This document shows, piece after piece, positions 34,859 through 45,029 of a DNA stretch of 64,000 nt. The notes beneath the pieces are model-generated. The model did not search any database, was not told the origin of the DNA, and worked only from the letters and a program-made list of their open reading frames with translations. The stretch's first letter is position 1, and each line of letters begins with the position of its first letter. The position numbers were made by a program, and so were the translations under genes. Source of the DNA: Toxorhynchites rutilus septentrionalis (taxonomy: Eukaryota; Arthropoda; Insecta; Diptera; Culicidae); NCBI RefSeq assembly GCF_029784135.1, contig NC_073746.1:112466035-112530034 (forward strand). Reading direction: 5' to 3'.

Positions 34859-36053
34859 CAGGGTTTTCCATTACGGGCTTCCGAAAGTATACAGCCCTGC
34901 GCTGACAACCGTTTGACATAGCTGTCAACCAAAGCGTCATATCGTTAGTTGAATGTCTGCCATTTTACAATACGGATCGTTTTAGCATCGCAAAACGTGT
35001 TAATTTTGTTAAATTATACTATAAAAATGATGAAAAACCGGCAAATGTTTTTCGAGCATTACGGACGGATTTTGGTCGTCATGGACGGCCCACAGAGGAC
35101 ACAATCGCCAATGAAGTGCGTAAATTCGAACAAACTGGATCCGTAGAGGATATTGTGAAACCTGTGCATCATCGTAATGTGCGTTCGGCCGAAAATATTG
35201 CTGCTGTTGCTGCCAGTGTGGAGGATGACCCGAATGTTTCGATTCCACGGCGTACTCAGCAATTGGGCTTGTCAAACACATCATTGTGGCGAATTTTGCA
35301 TTTGGACTTGCACCTACATCCATATAAAGTCCAACTGGTACAAAAATTAGAGCGTGGTGACCATGGAATGCGTCGGGCATACGTCGATTGGGTGAACGAA
35401 CAACAGCAGCAAAATGCTGAATTTTCGCATCAAATTTTCTTCAGCGATGAGGCACATTTCGAGCTCGGTGGCTATGTGAACACCCAAAATTTCCGTATAT
35501 GGGGCTCAGAAAATCCACACGTGATTGTTGAGAGGCCATTGCATCCGCCAAAAGTCACGGTTTGGTGCGCATTATGGTCTGGTGGAGTCATCGGGCCGTA
35601 TTTCTTTGAAAATGAGGACGACGAGACGGTAACTGTGAATGGTGAGCGCTATGGCCGCATGTTAACCGATTTTTTTGCCACAAATTGAAGATATGGATAC
35701 GGATGACATGTGGTTTCAGCAGGACGGCGCCACGTGCCACACAACACGACCGAACATGGCCATATTGCGAACGAAATTTGAGGGACGCATAGTTTCACGT
35801 TTTGGTGATGCCAATTGGCCGTCCAGATCATGCGATTTGAACCCGCTAGACTTTTTTTTGTGTGGTTATGCGAAAGACCGTGTCTATGCCAACTCTCCGC
35901 AAACTCTTGAACATTTGAAAGACAACATTCAACATATTTCAGACATAATGGCATAAACCAAACTTTAATTTGAAATAAAAGTTTCATCGAAATTCGAATT
36001 CAAAGTGTGTTTTATTTCAATTTACTTTCGGAATTTAAAGTTGGAAAACCCTG
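34859..36053 (+). mobile_element. Tc1/mariner-type DD41D element, copy 1
   Basis: Ends CAGGGTTTTCCA (34859) and TGGAAAACCCTG (36053) with TA at 34857-34858 and 36054-36055. A second matched block, TTCCGAAAGTA, lies just inside. It encloses a transposase with D..D separated by 41 residues (rosa-like DD41D group). An internal deletion of about 120 bp, relative to copy 2, removes the C-terminus. Confidence 0.85.
34953..35956 (+). pseudogene. DD41D transposase, frameshifted and C-terminally deleted
   Basis: The N-terminal helix-turn-helix region reads FSIAKRVNFVKLYYKNDEKP then RALRTDFGRHGRPTEDTIAN. Next come GLSNTSLWRIL, FFSDEAHF (first Asp), and WFQQDGATCHTT (second Asp) to NPLDFFLCGY (third Asp), 41 residues between the last two. 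Three lesions are visible: the only nearby ATG (34953) is one base out of frame with the body, a 1-base loss near 35672-35680 shifts the frame before QIEDMDTDDMW, and the ~35-residue C-terminal tail present in copy 2 is deleted. It is therefore inactive. Confidence 0.8.
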
Positions 36054-36068
36054 TAGAATAATACAGAC

Positions 36069-36863
36069 ATTCCATGCCAAACCGATACAGTGGTTCTCAG
36101 ATTTTCGTGACAATTGGTAGTTTTGTTCTTTAGCGCAAAACATTTGACCCGTATTTTTTTATTTTTTTCATTAGGATGACCATTTCCATTTTGGGAAATC
36201 AACTTTTTCTTCTTTTTTCCAAAAATGACATTTTTCAAAAATTCAAGTTTTTGAACTACTAGGCCGATTCAGATGATCGTCATATAAAATTAAAATAAAC
36301 TATCTAATTGGCTTTAATTTTATTTGTCGATCATCTGAATCGGTCCAGTAGATCAAAAGTTTTTGTGTTGGAAAAAAGAGGAAAAAAAATATTTTTCGAA
36401 CAATGGGTTAACTTTGAAAAATCATAACTCAAAAACGAAAAAAACGCCTCTCTGGTTTCGACATATGTTATGTGAAAAATCCCCACCGTTCCATAAAAAA
36501 AAATATTATAATATAGTGCCTTTGGTCTCGAGACTATGAAAAGAATAAAAAACGAATACAATCAATAATAACGAGGGCATTTTCGAATTTTCTGCAGGTA
36601 TAGTATTTTTTCAAAAAAGGCCAGGTGATTGACTTCAATTGGATATGTCGATCATCTGAATTGGTCTAGTAGTTCGAAAGTTATGAGTTTTTGAAAAATG
36701 TCATTTTTGGAAAAAGAGGAAAAAGATGATTTTTCGGACAACCCTAAAATGGAAATGGTCACCCTAATGGAAAAAAAAATACGGGTCAAATGTTTTGCGA
36801 TAAAGAATAAAACTACAAATTTTCACGAAAATGTGAGAGCCACTATATCGTTTTGGCATGGAC
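36069..36863. mobile_element. ~0.8 kb foldback element between the two DD41D copies
   Basis: The left arm begins CATTCCATGCCAAACCGATA, and the right arm ends with the complement, GTTTTGGCATGGACTG. The word CGATCATCTGAAT.GGTC occurs near 36270 (inverted), 36327 and 36648, so there are three arm copies: left, middle and right. No transposase. Single-arm relatives lie at 26582-26850 and 40195-40380. Confidence 0.65.
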
Positions 36864-36879
36864 TGGCTGAATATATAAA

Positions 36880-36908
36880 TATTGGGTTGGGGAAAAAGAA
36901 ATATCGTA
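36880..36908. mobile_element. mariner terminal-repeat fragment
   Basis: TTGGGTTGGGGAAAAAGAAA followed by TATCG and TA matches the outer ~28 bp of the mariner derivative at 57135-57968. The DD41D copy 2 begins immediately after the TA, which corresponds to a TA inside the mariner terminus, so it looks like an insertion into that terminus. Confidence 0.6.
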
Positions 36909-37666
36909 CAAGGTTTTCCAACTTTAAATTCCGAAAGTAAATTGAAATAAAACACACTTAGAATTCGAATTTCGATGAAACTTTTATTTCAAATTAAAGT
37001 TTGGTTTATGCCATTATGTGTGAAATACAACATCATTCAAATGTCCACCTAGGGCTTCCTTCCTCAACACCTTGATCCGGAACAGGTAATTTTCGATGAC
37101 TTTTCGGCACATATGGGGCGGTATCTCGGTCATAACTTCACGAATGTTGTCTTTCAAATGTTCAAGAGATTGCGGAGAGTTGGCATAGACACGGTCTTTC
37201 GCATAACCCCACAAAAAAAGTCTAGCGGGTTCAAATCGCATGATCTGGACGGCCAATTGGCATCACCAAAACGCGAAATTATGCGTCCCTCAAATTTCGT
37301 TCGCAATATGGCCATGTTCGGTCGTGTTGTGTGGCACGTGGCGCCGTCCTGCTGAAACCACATGTCATCCGTATCCATATCTTCAATTTGTGACCAAAAA
37401 AAATCGGTTAGCATGCGGCCATAGCGCTCACCATTCACAGTTACCGTCTCGTCGTCCTCATTTTCAAAGAAATACGGCCCGATGACTCCACCAGACCATA
37501 ATGCGCACCAAACAGTGACTTTTGGCGGATGCAATGGCCTCTCAAGAATCACGTGTGGATTTTCTGAGCCCCATATACGGAAATTTTGGGTGTTCATATA
37601 GCCAAAGAGCTCGAAATGTGCCTCATCGCTGAAAAAAATTTGATGCGAAAATTCAGCATATTCAGC
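36909..37666 (-). mobile_element. DD41D element, copy 2, 5'-truncated
   Basis: The 3' end at 36909 (CAAGGTTTTCCAAC) corresponds to the terminus of copy 1, with TA at 36907-36908. Similarity runs to about 37666 and then stops abruptly beside a local GCTGAATATGCTGAAT duplication, so the transposase N-terminal third and the left end are missing. It faces copy 1 in inverted orientation and differs by few substitutions. Confidence 0.8.
37014..37666 (-). pseudogene. DD41D transposase C-terminal two-thirds, one frameshift
   Basis: Open from about residue SHQIFFSDEAHFEL through WFQQDGATCHTT to NPLDFFCG, where loss of one T in a T run at about 37215-37222 shifts the frame. The continuation GYAKDRVYANSPQSLEHL, ending in GGHLNDVVFHT and a stop at 37014, lies in the other frame. 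This copy keeps the C-terminal tail deleted from copy 1. DD41D spacing is conserved. Confidence 0.75.
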
Positions 37667-37719
37667 AACCTGTTATAAACTAAGCCATGTTGAAAATCAC
37701 ATCCACGTATTTTCTAACA

Positions 37720-38037
37720 AGGAGACAGCAATAAATATTGATTTTCTATATTTCATTTTTTCTACTTTACGACAAACTTATATTACTTTTTTCAGTTGAC
37801 GTTTAACTTTTAAGAGATCAAACATGTCAGTTACGTTAATGAAATACACCAAGAAACATCATATAACCTTTCGTTCAAATAATTTAATTCGTTTTTTTAC
37901 CGGTCACATTCGATTTATTTTAAAGATCGTTAAAATATTCAAACAAACTTACAATAGATTAGTGTGTTTTATTCAACACCCAAAATATTCACTAGAAATA
38001 ATTTATTTGGCAGAACAACGTTTGCCTGGTCAGCTTG
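37720..38037 (+). mobile_element. Helitron 3' end, same subfamily as 2719-4583
   Basis: Matches the complement of 2719-3006, with shared words CGTTAAAATATTCAAACA and CTAGAAATAATTTA. It ends GCAGAACAACGTTTGCC, then GGTCAGCTTG, where the normal CTAG has become CTTG. The 5' part is missing; it abuts the truncated DD41D copy. Confidence 0.55.
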
Positions 38038-38145
38038 TATATATATAGATGCATAACGTATGCATTAAAACACAATGGACAAATGTCAGATGGGGATAAA
38101 AAAAACTACAAAAGATAATTCAATGGACCAAATTTTCCTTGCATG

Positions 38146-38655
38146 CTACATTATTAAGCCTTCTAAAAAATATTCGACGCCCTGCTGGGCAGCCTTACGG
38201 TAGTTGACAGGATTCTTAGCCATGACCAATGAGAGGATATTTGTCAACGTGTTCTTCAGATCTTTCGTGACCTTGGCGATTAGCGGCTTCTCTGTTTGAC
38301 CACAAAATTATTGGAGTAGGTTCTCCGTTTGTAGTTCACTCAGTAATTCTCTTGGGAGCCTTTGGGTGGGTTGACGGACTTCGGTACAACGTCTATCTTC
38401 GGCCGGTCCATCTCCAGTGATTTGTCGCCAGTCGACTTTTAATTTTTGGAATATTTTACGTACACTTTTGTTCTGATATGCATAAATATGGTGAACAAAA
38501 ATATCGGGAAGAAATGAAAAATTCCTCCCGATTCCTTTCGATTTTTCCAAACTTTTTGTAGACCAACACAATTTTTTTCTAACCAACTCAACAGCAAATT
38601 CAATCATCAAACCGCTTCCATTTAAATCCTAAAACGTTCCTGACGGACAATCCCG
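38146..38655 (-). pseudogene. unidentified coding relic, one internal stop
   Basis: A single minus-strand frame runs from about 38640 to the TAG at 38146, broken only by a TAA at 38305-38307. The upper part reads GLMIEFAVELVRKKLCWSTK and RQITGDGPAEDRRCTEV; the lower part, after the stop, is helical and lysine-rich (AKVTKDLKNTLTNIL, NPVNYRKAAQQGVEYFL). The conserved frame over about 165 codons argues for former coding. I cannot place it in a family; a transposase or a duplicated host gene are both possible. Confidence 0.4.
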
Positions 38656-38659
38656 TTCA

Positions 38660-41147
38660 GAGATATTTCTGTTTGAATGAAAATTTACCCCTTTAACGTT
38701 GATGATGAATAATTAAATAAACAATGATTGCACCACAAACCGAAAGATAGTTTTGAAAACTCCATTAATTTCTGTACATGATTAGTTTGTTGCTTCGACG
38801 ACAAAAAAAAACTATTTGAATTTTCTGCTTCGATTTCACGAAAGTGCACAAATGCGTATTCCATGCCAACCGATATAGGGGAAGGCGGGGTGAGATGGCC
38901 ACTCTCTAGATTATTGAAACTATCAACTATTGGACAGTTATAATACATTATTTTAGTGTATTGTATAACCCTCAATTATGTATACTCATTTTGGCGTGTG
39001 TATAGGTGACCAGATATGATAAAACAACAAAAATTAACTTTTCAGATGGCGACGAGCACCGACTTTGCGCGCTCTAAATTTAGTGTTTTAGTGGTGAATA
39101 TGTACATGTCTTGTGAAACCAGTGTTATAATAGTAAACACACAGGTCTGTTAAATGTGTTTATACAGAAAACGGTATGTTTTTTTTAACATTTCATAGAA
39201 TTATTGAGGCACTTTTACTCGACTCATACCTGGGTTAAGACGGTCACTATTGTAAGAGATGTGATTTACCATAAAAGATATCATTTGAACGCACGTCATC
39301 GACAAATTCATTGAGAAAATCACACTTCTTGTATTGTTGAATGCAGAACTCAAGGCGCAATCATGATAAATTTGATTTGTTTCAGATGCCACATATAATA
39401 ATGTCGTATTATGATAAGGGTTGCGCATTAAGCACGTTATAGGTATAACATATCTTGGGTGTTTCGGATAAGAAGCGTACGCGCTTATGTGTCTGTTAGC
39501 ATAACTGTGTGAGGCCACGTGACACGGTTTACTTTCATTGTATCAACTATTTTCTATGTACAAGAGTTCGGCTTTAATTATTTTAGGTGTGGTCAGACGC
39601 AATCTGGGAGACAAAGAAAGATAACTTCTTCGAGCTGCAAAAAGTAAATAGGAAAAGGAAGTGAGCACACACACTTTGTCGAAACGCAACATGTGTTTAA
39701 CATTTGTTACCGCTAGCCAAGCAAACGGCAAAGCCAACGAAAGCCAACGCACGACTCCACGCGGTGCGCTTCGGGTAATGCAAACATAAATAATAAATAG
39801 ACCCTTGCCCCAGTAAGAGGCTTCGGCATTGTATGACACTTTATGGTCGCATTGCTCGGCACCCTCGTGGGAGTTTTATTGCCTTAATCATATTACATTG
39901 GTGATTTAGGAAAAATAACACCCCCAATCTTGTCATACTTGATCTATAGTGCAATGGCTTTGATCTGTAGTACAATTTTTCCGGAAACAATAATCCTCTA
40001 TACGACTAAAATCATGTGGCCTTCATACCCCTGGTGGAGGCCAACGCTATCCCGCATGATTTTAGTATCACCATTATTCTACCTTTTTTGATTTATCATA
40101 TAACATTGTTAAATAAGAAGTAAACCTTCTGAAAATATACGCGATTGAGGAAAACATCCTGAAGACCGATGCTGACACGATGGAATGCTTCAATTTTGTA
40201 TTCGCAAAACATTAGACCCGTATTTTTTTATTAGGGTGCCCATTTTCATTTTGAGATAGTCCAAAAAATCTCCGATCTTTTTTCCGAAAATGACTTTATC
40301 CAAAAATTCATAACATTTAAACTACTGGATCGATTCAGATGGTCGATATATTACATTGAAGCAAAATAGTCCTGGAAAGATCTATTATGTACATTCAATC
40401 TAATAAATTTATGAGTTACAAAAGCAATCATAGAAATTTATTTAAGTGTCTACGTATAACATGATAGTCTAGGATTAGAAATTATAATGAATATCGATAA
40501 TGTCAACATCTTATCAGTCGCTATGAATCAATGTGGACGCAAGCAGTCGCAAAAAATATTGAATAAAGACAAAAACATCTTACCCTTGAAAAATCAAACT
40601 GGAAAACGATAGCTTTGAAAAATCATAACTCAAACCCGATAATATTTCCATCTTTGATTTTTCGATACATTATGTAAAAAAATTATCGTCCACGTAGACT
40701 TCAAACCAATAGAAATCAACCTACAAAACAAAAATTATTCTAAGACGCAAAGGACTCGTAAACAGTCCAGGCACACAATTTTTTGGAGCAACCAATAGAA
40801 GGACAGTCACTGACAAAACCGGTATAAAAACAAAAAAAAAGATAAACTTCACAGAAAAGTAAAACCACACTTCTCTCTCTATACAGATTATGAATATGCC
40901 TCTGGGTGACAGTAATTTGCAAGATACCGATACACGACCGAGACAGGAGTTCAGTGGATATTATAAATTTAAGATGTGCCGGGAGTTTTTAAATAAAACA
41001 AAATAGAGTGAAATTGCAATCAATGACGAAATTAACATAGTTCTAGGATGTAAAGATTCGATATCGATTTTGTTGTAAAGCCATATGGGTTTGAACTAAT
41101 CAAATTGTGTTGGAAGAGATTGTCATTCAGTTGTCGATTTTTTGACG
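38660..41147. other. AT-rich block with an interrupted foldback-family arm
   Basis: The word CATTCCATGCCAACCGATA (about 38860) and the stretch GCAAAACATTAGACCCG (about 40205) are consecutive in the foldback at 36069-36863 but lie 1.3 kb apart here. This implies an insertion between them, starting TAGGGGAAGGCGGGGTGAG at 38876, whose right end is not defined. A CCAAT-like word (40788) and TATAAAA (about 40832) lie in the right part. No coding region recognised. Confidence 0.35.
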
Positions 41148-41425
41148 TAGGACTACGTCTTACATTAAGGGTGCCAAATCAGAAAACAGGTCACGTTTTT
41201 ATGAAATAAAGTTAACGTTAATATCTATTTTTGCTGCGAACGGACTTTAACGATTTACATACCATTCGAAACGGAAATTTTCTAAGATTTGTTTGATATA
41301 CTATACATTACAATCCCATAGTCTCTATATGGTTTAAATTGATGAAAATTGGAAGCATTCCCACTTCCCCATACATTTGTTCTGTCCAATTGTGTGCTTT
41401 CCCGAACAGAGCTGTCAATAACGGG
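41148..41425 (-). mobile_element. Helitron-type module fragment, minus orientation
   Basis: Begins with the palindrome GACGTAGGACTACGTC and continues with sequence complementary to 48070-48345 and 15700-15960 (AACAAATGTATGGGG, GGTTTAAATT words). The CTAG terminus itself is missing. Confidence 0.5.
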
Positions 41426-41921
41426 TAACTTATGCAGCCGCTAGAATAGAAACAACGAAGGGGGATAGCGAAAACAGAATATTTGCGAAGTAAGTAAGCT
41501 GTCACTAGCGTATAAGTATTGCATCTCCTCTGAGGAAAATTCTCAGAATCTTTCTGTGGCCGAAACAACAAAATGCAAAATGCGTTTTGTGTTTTATATT
41601 TCCCCTCCAGCTGTGAACGCTAGTGAAATGATTCTACAAAACCACGCAAGCCATTAAAGCTTTTCAGGGTCCCCGGAATATTGACGTAGGACTACGTCTT
41701 TCATTTTTGTACCGGGGTGTAAAATCAAAGTTTCGAAAACGAAAGCGTTACGCCGGAGACCGAGATTTTGAGCGTTAATAGCTCCTAAACAACTGAACGA
41801 AATGGTATGATAAACACTTCATTCGAAAGATAAAATGTCTACGCGTTCTATACTTGTTACTTTCTGATCCAAAAACTTGTTTCAATAGTCTTAAAATTGC
41901 TTTCAAAACAGGCTATTGAAA

Positions 41922-41968
41922 TCACCAATCGGTATATAAGCGAGCGCCGCTCGGAAATCCACTCAGTT
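41922..41968 (+). promoter_or_regulatory. TATA/initiator core promoter in repeat module
   Basis: CCAAT at 41924, TATATAAG at 41933-41940 and TCAGTT at 41963-41968. TATA-to-initiator spacing of 30 bp is canonical for insect RNA polymerase II promoters. Whether it is active is unknown. Confidence 0.5.
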
Positions 41969-42142
41969 CAAATTGAACAGTGATTGGAGCATGTTGTCGC
42001 TGCTGTGGTGAAGCTCTTCGTTTATCATGAAAGCGCGGATGAACGGTGTCACCAAGAGCCTGTTTGTGCACCTGAGGCCAGAAGGGAATCCATCAGGAGG
42101 AGAGTGATGCCGGTTCCCCGGGAAGATCTCGAAGCAGCCGCT

Positions 42143-42156
42143 ACACACACACACAC
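42143..42156. repeat. short (AC)n microsatellite
   Basis: Seven AC dinucleotides inside the module at 41690-42340. Confidence 0.7.
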
Positions 42157-42339
42157 ATACACGCGCGGAATTATTTCCGTTTGGATGCCATTCACCATCG
42201 AGAAAGATCCGGAAAATAATCTGCCAGTTCCTCTGGGAATTTAAAAATACATTCATGTGAAAGAGTTTATTTGAATGTTTTCTATCCATATAACACTGTG
42301 ACCAAATATGATTCAATCAAGTGCTATTAACAGATGGTT

Positions 42340-42700
42340 ATCGAGTTAGCATTAACCACTGGTGGGCTTCCAGTATCGAGGAAAATGTGGAAATATCTAA
42401 TCGTTACCGAAAATAATCTGCCAGTTCCTCTGGGAATTTAAAATTACATTCATGTGAAAGAGTTTATTTGAATGTTTTCTATCCATGTAACACTGTGACC
42501 AAATACATTTGGTTTTGTGATTTTTCAATCAATCGCAATTAACAGGATAGCTTCTGAAGATTATTCTTCCCCATCAGTAGGATATTTCCGTATCCAATAT
42601 TGGATGCATAAAACCTTGTGCCTCCGTAACGCTCTCGTTTTCGAAGTACCCCAAATATTCATTCATTCAGAATGAATTCAGATTCAACTTCAAACAAATG
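42340..42700 (+). repeat. dispersed repeat segment with histone-like 3' end, copy 2
   Basis: Nearly identical to 1-360. The stem-like AGTTCCTCTGGGAATT at 42423-42438 and GTGAAAGAGTTTATT repeat what lies 200 bp upstream at 42226, so the 3'-end block is locally duplicated. It then passes into the CGCTTATTGCTCAGTC sequence of the Helitron-type modules at 42710. Confidence 0.6.
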
Positions 42701-43440
42701 ATCTCTAAATCGCTTATTGCTCAGTCATTTCATGATGGTTTGATCAGATTTTTGCGCCGATCAATTTCGGCACTCCATAACTTTTTTTTTACATTGAATA
42801 AAATAGTATATTTCATGAAACTAACTATCGAACAATTGAAAAATCTCAACCTCTATTCTAACGAAAATACCCACTTCTGATTGGTCGAAATTGACGACAT
42901 ATGCGGCGGCGCATATACTTACAATTATTGGCCAGTTATTTTCTGATGGATTTACGAGATATTTGCATCAATTGATCTGAGCACTCCATAACAATTCATC
43001 ACAATGGATAAAATAATATATCATATGAAACTAACTATCAAACAATCGAACGAACTTTTGTTTCCACCGACATGTATTCCCTAACAGAGATTTCAAGTAC
43101 CTGGGGAAAATCAGCATAGAAATACGCTCGTGGTCAATAGTTTAACAAACGACGCGCACAAATGGATAGTGCTCATTGTAACTAGCGTGGGCATTGCTGA
43201 TTGCATACGTGTTGGAGTATAAGTTGGGAGCGATGAACGAGTGTTTTTTTTTATTTTCGTTCCAGTAAGAATTTTTTGATGGTTTGATTGAAGAATTATG
43301 TTTCTATGAACTGAATAGAACTTATATTTGAATATGAATAAAATTTAAATTTGGAACTTTTATGTTGGTTGCTTCGTGAAATTTAATATCAATGATCGAT
43401 CATACATTGTAAAACTTTTAGCACAAGTGTAAGTGTAAAA
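42700..43440 (+). repeat. Helitron-type module, internal parts
   Basis: Shares CGCTTATT.CTCAGTCA, AACTATCGAACAATTGAAAA and CTTCTGATTGGTCGAAATTG with 11440-11620, 43570-43750 and 45120-45300. It includes a partial copy of the ~95 bp unit (TTCCCTAACAGAGA, 43079). No coding region. Confidence 0.55.
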
Positions 43441-43856
43441 TTTTATATTGTAGCGGTTGTGTTAAAATGACTTGACATATGAAAAAATTTTTTGACGTAG
43501 GATTACGTCTTTCGGGAACATATTGAGGTACAAATTGAAAAACAAATATCGATCGCATCGTGAAAAATGTCCAATTTCAAACGCTTATTGCTTAGTCATT
43601 TCAAGACGGATTGATGATATTTTTACATCAAAACATTGCAGCACTCTATAACAATGTTTCACCTTGAATAAAATAATTTATATCATGTAATTAACTATCG
43701 AACAATTGAAAAATCTCAACCCCTATCCAAACGGTACTGATTGGTCGAAATTGACGTCATTTCTTTTTCGCCTGCTTTGCTTCTTTCGTTCCCCGATAAG
43801 TCAAATATTTGCATGGCGAGCGAGTGGGGGGCGCCTATTTCTCACATACCAACTGA

Positions 43857-43893
43857 TATAAAAAGACGGTAGCATTTTTGGATTCCTCATTCT
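43857..43893 (+). promoter_or_regulatory. TATA/initiator core promoter of histone-like unit
   Basis: TATAAAAA at 43857-43864 and the arthropod-type initiator TCATTC at 43888-43893, 31 bp apart, upstream of the H4-like scrap. The position suits a histone gene promoter. Confidence 0.5.
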
Positions 43894-43937
43894 CGTTCAA
43901 CGCTCAGATCGGCAAACATCTGGGCTTCTAGTGTGCA

Positions 43938-44396
43938 GTGTTCTACAAATCAACCAACACCATACGGTGCGGCAAAGGAGAGGAAGCCATCGGCAACCAA
44001 CGATGGATGCGGTGCGGCAAAGGGAGCAAAGAAGAGGAAGCAGCGGAGAGCATCGAATTAAATCAATCGTGCATTGCTGGTGCGCTCCTCTTCACATCAA
44101 CAATTGGATGCGGCAAAGGAGGCAGAGGAGCGAAGTGCATTGCATCGCATCGTATCACACCCGCTATCCGTCGTTTAGCTCGTCGTGGTGATGCCAATCA
44201 AACCCTCGCAAATCGACGCACAGAAGCCGATGGCGCCAAAGTCAAGGAAAGCATCAGCGAATCCGTAAAAGCTACCGCTCCCAAAACTACATCCTGCTAC
44301 ATCCGACTGAAACGCAGCAGATTCCGTACAACCCATCAAACCATTCCAGTCCTTCTCAGGACTATCAATTTGTTTGAAACAAAAGAGTTTATTTGA
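43938..44396 (+). pseudogene. chimeric histone H4-like relic
   Basis: The frame is open for 152 codons but has no ATG at its start. CGKGGRGAKCIASHRITPAI then RRLARRG (44108-44190) parallels the histone H4 N-terminus: GKGG.GAKRHR and the invariant PAIRRLARRG. The intervening ~10 H4 residues are missing. GKG-type words also occur twice upstream. After RRG the H4 frame is lost; NQTLANRRT (44196) is vaguely like the H3 start (KQTARKST), less certain. The histone fold helices are incomplete, so no functional histone is expected. Confidence 0.6.
44348..44390 (+). promoter_or_regulatory. histone-type 3' stem-loop and downstream element
   Basis: AGTCCTTCTCAGGACT (44348-44363) is a perfect 5-6 bp stem with a short loop, followed by ATCAA, matching the histone mRNA 3' hairpin plan. 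AAAAGAGTTT at 44381-44390, 18 bases further, suits the U7 snRNA binding site. It lies downstream of the H4-like relic in the right orientation. Confidence 0.6.
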
Positions 44397-44420
44397 CTGT
44401 TTTCCACTTGCCACAAAAAC

Positions 44421-45029
44421 TATATAAAACCGATCAAAAATACTGTTTATTTTTACATTTTCTACTAACAACTAACATGGAACGTATCACGTCAAAAACA
44501 TACGTTTCATCAACCACCTTTTACTGGATTTGACAAAAGAAGCGAAGGACATATGCATGCATGTATATAACGGAACGCTCCAGTCATACACAGCCCGTTA
44601 GGGACGAATGACCTTCAGGTTAAAGTCCCTTCAAAAACAAGAACAAACGATACACAGCCCGTATCAGACAAATGCATGAAGGAATTCTATAAAATAATAT
44701 TTTTGCGGTGCCTTTGCGCCAACTACACGGGCGAGTAGCACCATAGTAGCAAAAATAGTCGAAGTTCGTGACATCTGGTAGCAATATTTTTCTTCTTTTG
44801 AATTATAGCCCTGAGAAGGGCCCTTGCGAAGAAAACTAGTTCATACTCTTTCTCGACCTACCTTTAGAAAGACATTTTCATTGTCGCTCAGCACTCCTCA
44901 GCGAACGAGTCTGCTTTCGGCGGCACCAAGCGACGCCATGAGCAATATTCATTTAGGGAGGCAGATTAATCTCCCATCGAACTAGCAGGCCCGAAGGCAG
45001 TTTTGAATTGATAAAATTTAAATGTATTT
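44421..45029. other. spacer with repeated ACACAGCCCGT words
   Basis: CACAGCCCGTTAG (44588) and CACAGCCCGTATC (44653) begin two short similar blocks, and a GC-richer stretch follows (44880-45000). No gene is seen apart from the stem-loop at 44806. Confidence 0.3.
44806..44823 (-). promoter_or_regulatory. possible histone-type 3' stem-loop on the minus strand
   Basis: Read on the minus strand, GGGCCCTTCTCAGGGCTATAA has the same stem/TTCTC loop plan as 44348-44363. No histone frame is recognised upstream on that strand (45000-44830), so this could be chance or a decayed 3' end. Confidence 0.3.

Larger units (their letters stand above)
41690..42340 (+). repeat. Helitron-type module with captured promoter and histone-like 3' end
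   Basis: Starts GACGTAGGACTACGTC at 41691. CACCAATC (41922), TATATAAG (41933-41940) and an insect initiator TCAGTT (41963-41968, 30 bp downstream) make a complete core promoter layout. About 250 bp later a stem AGTTCCTCTGGGAATT (42226) is followed by GTGAAAGAGTTTATT, resembling histone 3' processing signals. The intervening 86-codon frame (41984-42244) has no recognisable domain. The histone origin of this unit is inference from its neighbour. Confidence 0.5.
43490..44420 (+). repeat. Helitron-type module with histone H4-like gene remnant
   Basis: The module begins GACGTAGGATTACGTC (43494) and runs in the shared body to about 43750. Then comes a captured histone-type unit in correct order: TATA (43857), initiator (43888), an H4-like coding scrap (44111-44193), a 3' stem-loop (44348-44363) and a purine-rich downstream element (44381). 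It is followed by an AAAAACTATATAAAAC stretch and spacer. Confidence 0.6.

Noticed and set aside
40780..40960. third captured promoter (CCAAT, TATAAAA)
   Set aside because: The motifs are present but no initiator at the right distance or repeat copy was found, so it is not called.
42214..42316. minus-strand ORF through 41963-42316 as a gene
   Set aside because: It overlaps the promoter/3'-end module on the opposite strand and includes the AC microsatellite; no domain.
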